From Pseudochelatococcus lubricantis (GTDB lineage: Bacteria > Pseudomonadota > Alphaproteobacteria > Rhizobiales > Beijerinckiaceae), in assembly GCF_042432495.1 (NCBI RefSeq), contig NZ_JBHLXC010000002.1, positions 372,001 to 436,000 on the forward strand: a stretch of DNA of 64,000 nucleotides, read 5' to 3'. Below are positions 63,276 through 64,000 of the stretch, in pieces. Below the pieces are notes generated by a model, which ran no database searches, had not been told where the DNA came from, and saw only the letters and a program-made list of their open reading frames with translations. The position numbers were made by a program, and so were the translations under genes. The first letter of the stretch is position 1; every line of letters starts with the position of its first letter.

Positions 63276-63941
63276 ATGTCTACGATCTGCCGGCGCGCCG
63301 TGTTCATTGATGGGGCCAACCTTTACGCAACGACCAAGACCCTCGGCTTCGACGTCGATTTCAAGCGGCTGCTGCGGTCCTACAATCATAATGGCCGCCT
63401 GATCCGGGCGTTCTATTACACCGCGATGATCGAGGACCAGGAATACTCATCCATCCGTCCGCTGGTCGACTGGCTCGACTATAACGGTTACCGCGTCGTC
63501 ACCAAACCGACCAAGGAATTCATCGACTCCTCCGGCCGGCGCAAGGTCAAGGGCAACATGGATATCGAGCTTGCAATCGATGCGCTCGAACTCGCGCCCC
63601 ACATCGACGAGATGATCCTGTTTTCCGGCGATGGCGATTTCCGCTCGCTGGTGGAGGCGATGCAGCGTCGCGGCGTGCGCGTCATCGTGGTTTCCACCAT
63701 CCAGACCCAGCCGCCCATGATCGCCGACGAGCTGCGCCGCCAGGCCGACGAGTTCGTCGACATCACCCAGCTCGCTCCCCTGATCGGCCGCGAACACAGC
63801 GAGCGGCCGGAGCGTTCGGTGCGGCTCGCCACCGATGCCGATGACCGCGCCGAAAACGTCAAGGGCCGTTCGCTCGTCGAGCGGCGCTACGGAATCAGGA
63901 ACCAGCCGGTGGACAACAATGACGACGGCGACCTGTCCTGA
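63276..63941 (+). CDS. NYN-domain (LabA/DUF88-like) protein, putative ribonuclease
   Basis: A 221-residue protein. The PIN-like NYN domain (about 5-165) has acidic motifs VFIDGANLY, KGNMDIELAIDAL and LFSGDGDFRSLVEAM, which supply the expected metal ligands. The C-terminal 50 residues are polar and probably disordered. LabA-like proteins are linked to RNA metabolism, but this protein's target is unknown. In related bacteria it tends to sit near rpoZ and rsh, as here. The final 59 bp of the window hold nothing recognisable. Confidence 0.9.
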   Translation: MSTICRRAVFIDGANLYATTKTLGFDVDFKRLLRSYNHNGRLIRAFYYTAMIEDQEYSSIRPLVDWLDYNGYRVVTKPTKEFIDSSGRRKVKGNMDIELAIDALELAPHIDEMILFSGDGDFRSLVEAMQRRGVRVIVVSTIQTQPPMIADELRRQADEFVDITQLAPLIGREHSERPERSVRLATDADDRAENVKGRSLVERRYGIRNQPVDNNDDGDLS

Positions 63942-64000
63942 TCCGGGCAGCACGCCGTCTCCCGACTGCAATCTTTGCCCGCGTCTCGCGGCGTTCCGCC

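Overview
The window is a GC-rich chromosomal segment of an alphaproteobacterium, most likely of the order Hyphomicrobiales (Rhizobiales). The evidence is the gene content and order: tRNA-Leu/tig/clpP/clpX/lon/hupB; glnB-glnA; purM/purN with a PerM-family permease, hdaA, ppk, ppx, rnd and aspS; a two-domain cold-shock protein; a rhizobial porin; a single long-form Rsh; small DUF2842, DUF2244 and DUF983 proteins; and an intergenic double hairpin of a kind familiar from rhizobial genomes. The genus cannot be fixed from the sequence alone. Almost everything is core chromosome. I see no prophage, insertion sequence, CRISPR array, rRNA operon or conjugative element.

Layout. 1-7.8 kb: the edge of a hydrolase-like gene, tRNA-Val, then on the minus strand a protein quality-control block (tRNA-Leu, tig, clpP, clpX, lon, hupB). 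lon, clpX and clpP each have a candidate sigma-32-type promoter. 7.9-14.2 kb: a secreted multicopper-oxidase-fold protein that has lost most copper ligands, the NAD(P)HX repair enzyme, the nitrogen pair glnB-glnA, and rplM-rpsI behind a strong promoter and structured leader. 14.4-24.4 kb: a ClC transporter, a sulfhydrylase of methionine synthesis, heme A synthase, an orphan polysaccharide chain-length/BY-kinase-like protein, a porin, an AT-rich gap and the cold-shock protein. 24.5-34.6 kb: pyruvate carboxylase, dihydroorotase, two unknown proteins (one large and secreted) and malic enzyme.

34.7-37.4 kb: a small surface-glycan cluster (acetyltransferase, membrane acyltransferase, glycosyltransferase) sits between maeB and aspS. 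37.4-49.1 kb: housekeeping genes for tRNA charging, RNase D, polyphosphate turnover (ppk/ppx behind a striking palindrome), regulatory inactivation of DnaA, phospholipid synthesis and purine synthesis. 49.2-55.9 kb: the lpoA-like/rsmI/yraN/gshB neighbourhood, nth, a DUF2244 protein and hemW. The gap between the last two holds a clear ParE-toxin remnant. 56-64 kb: rnr-DUF983-NUDIX as a tightly overlapping operon, rpoZ, rsh and an NYN-domain protein.

Functionally the segment links stress proteolysis, nitrogen sensing, the stringent response and polyphosphate metabolism with central anaplerosis (pyc, maeB). The most unusual items are the ParE fossil, the copper-ligand-poor multicopper oxidase fold, the ppk palindrome, a candidate small RNA downstream of the cold-shock gene, and the large secreted protein of unknown function.
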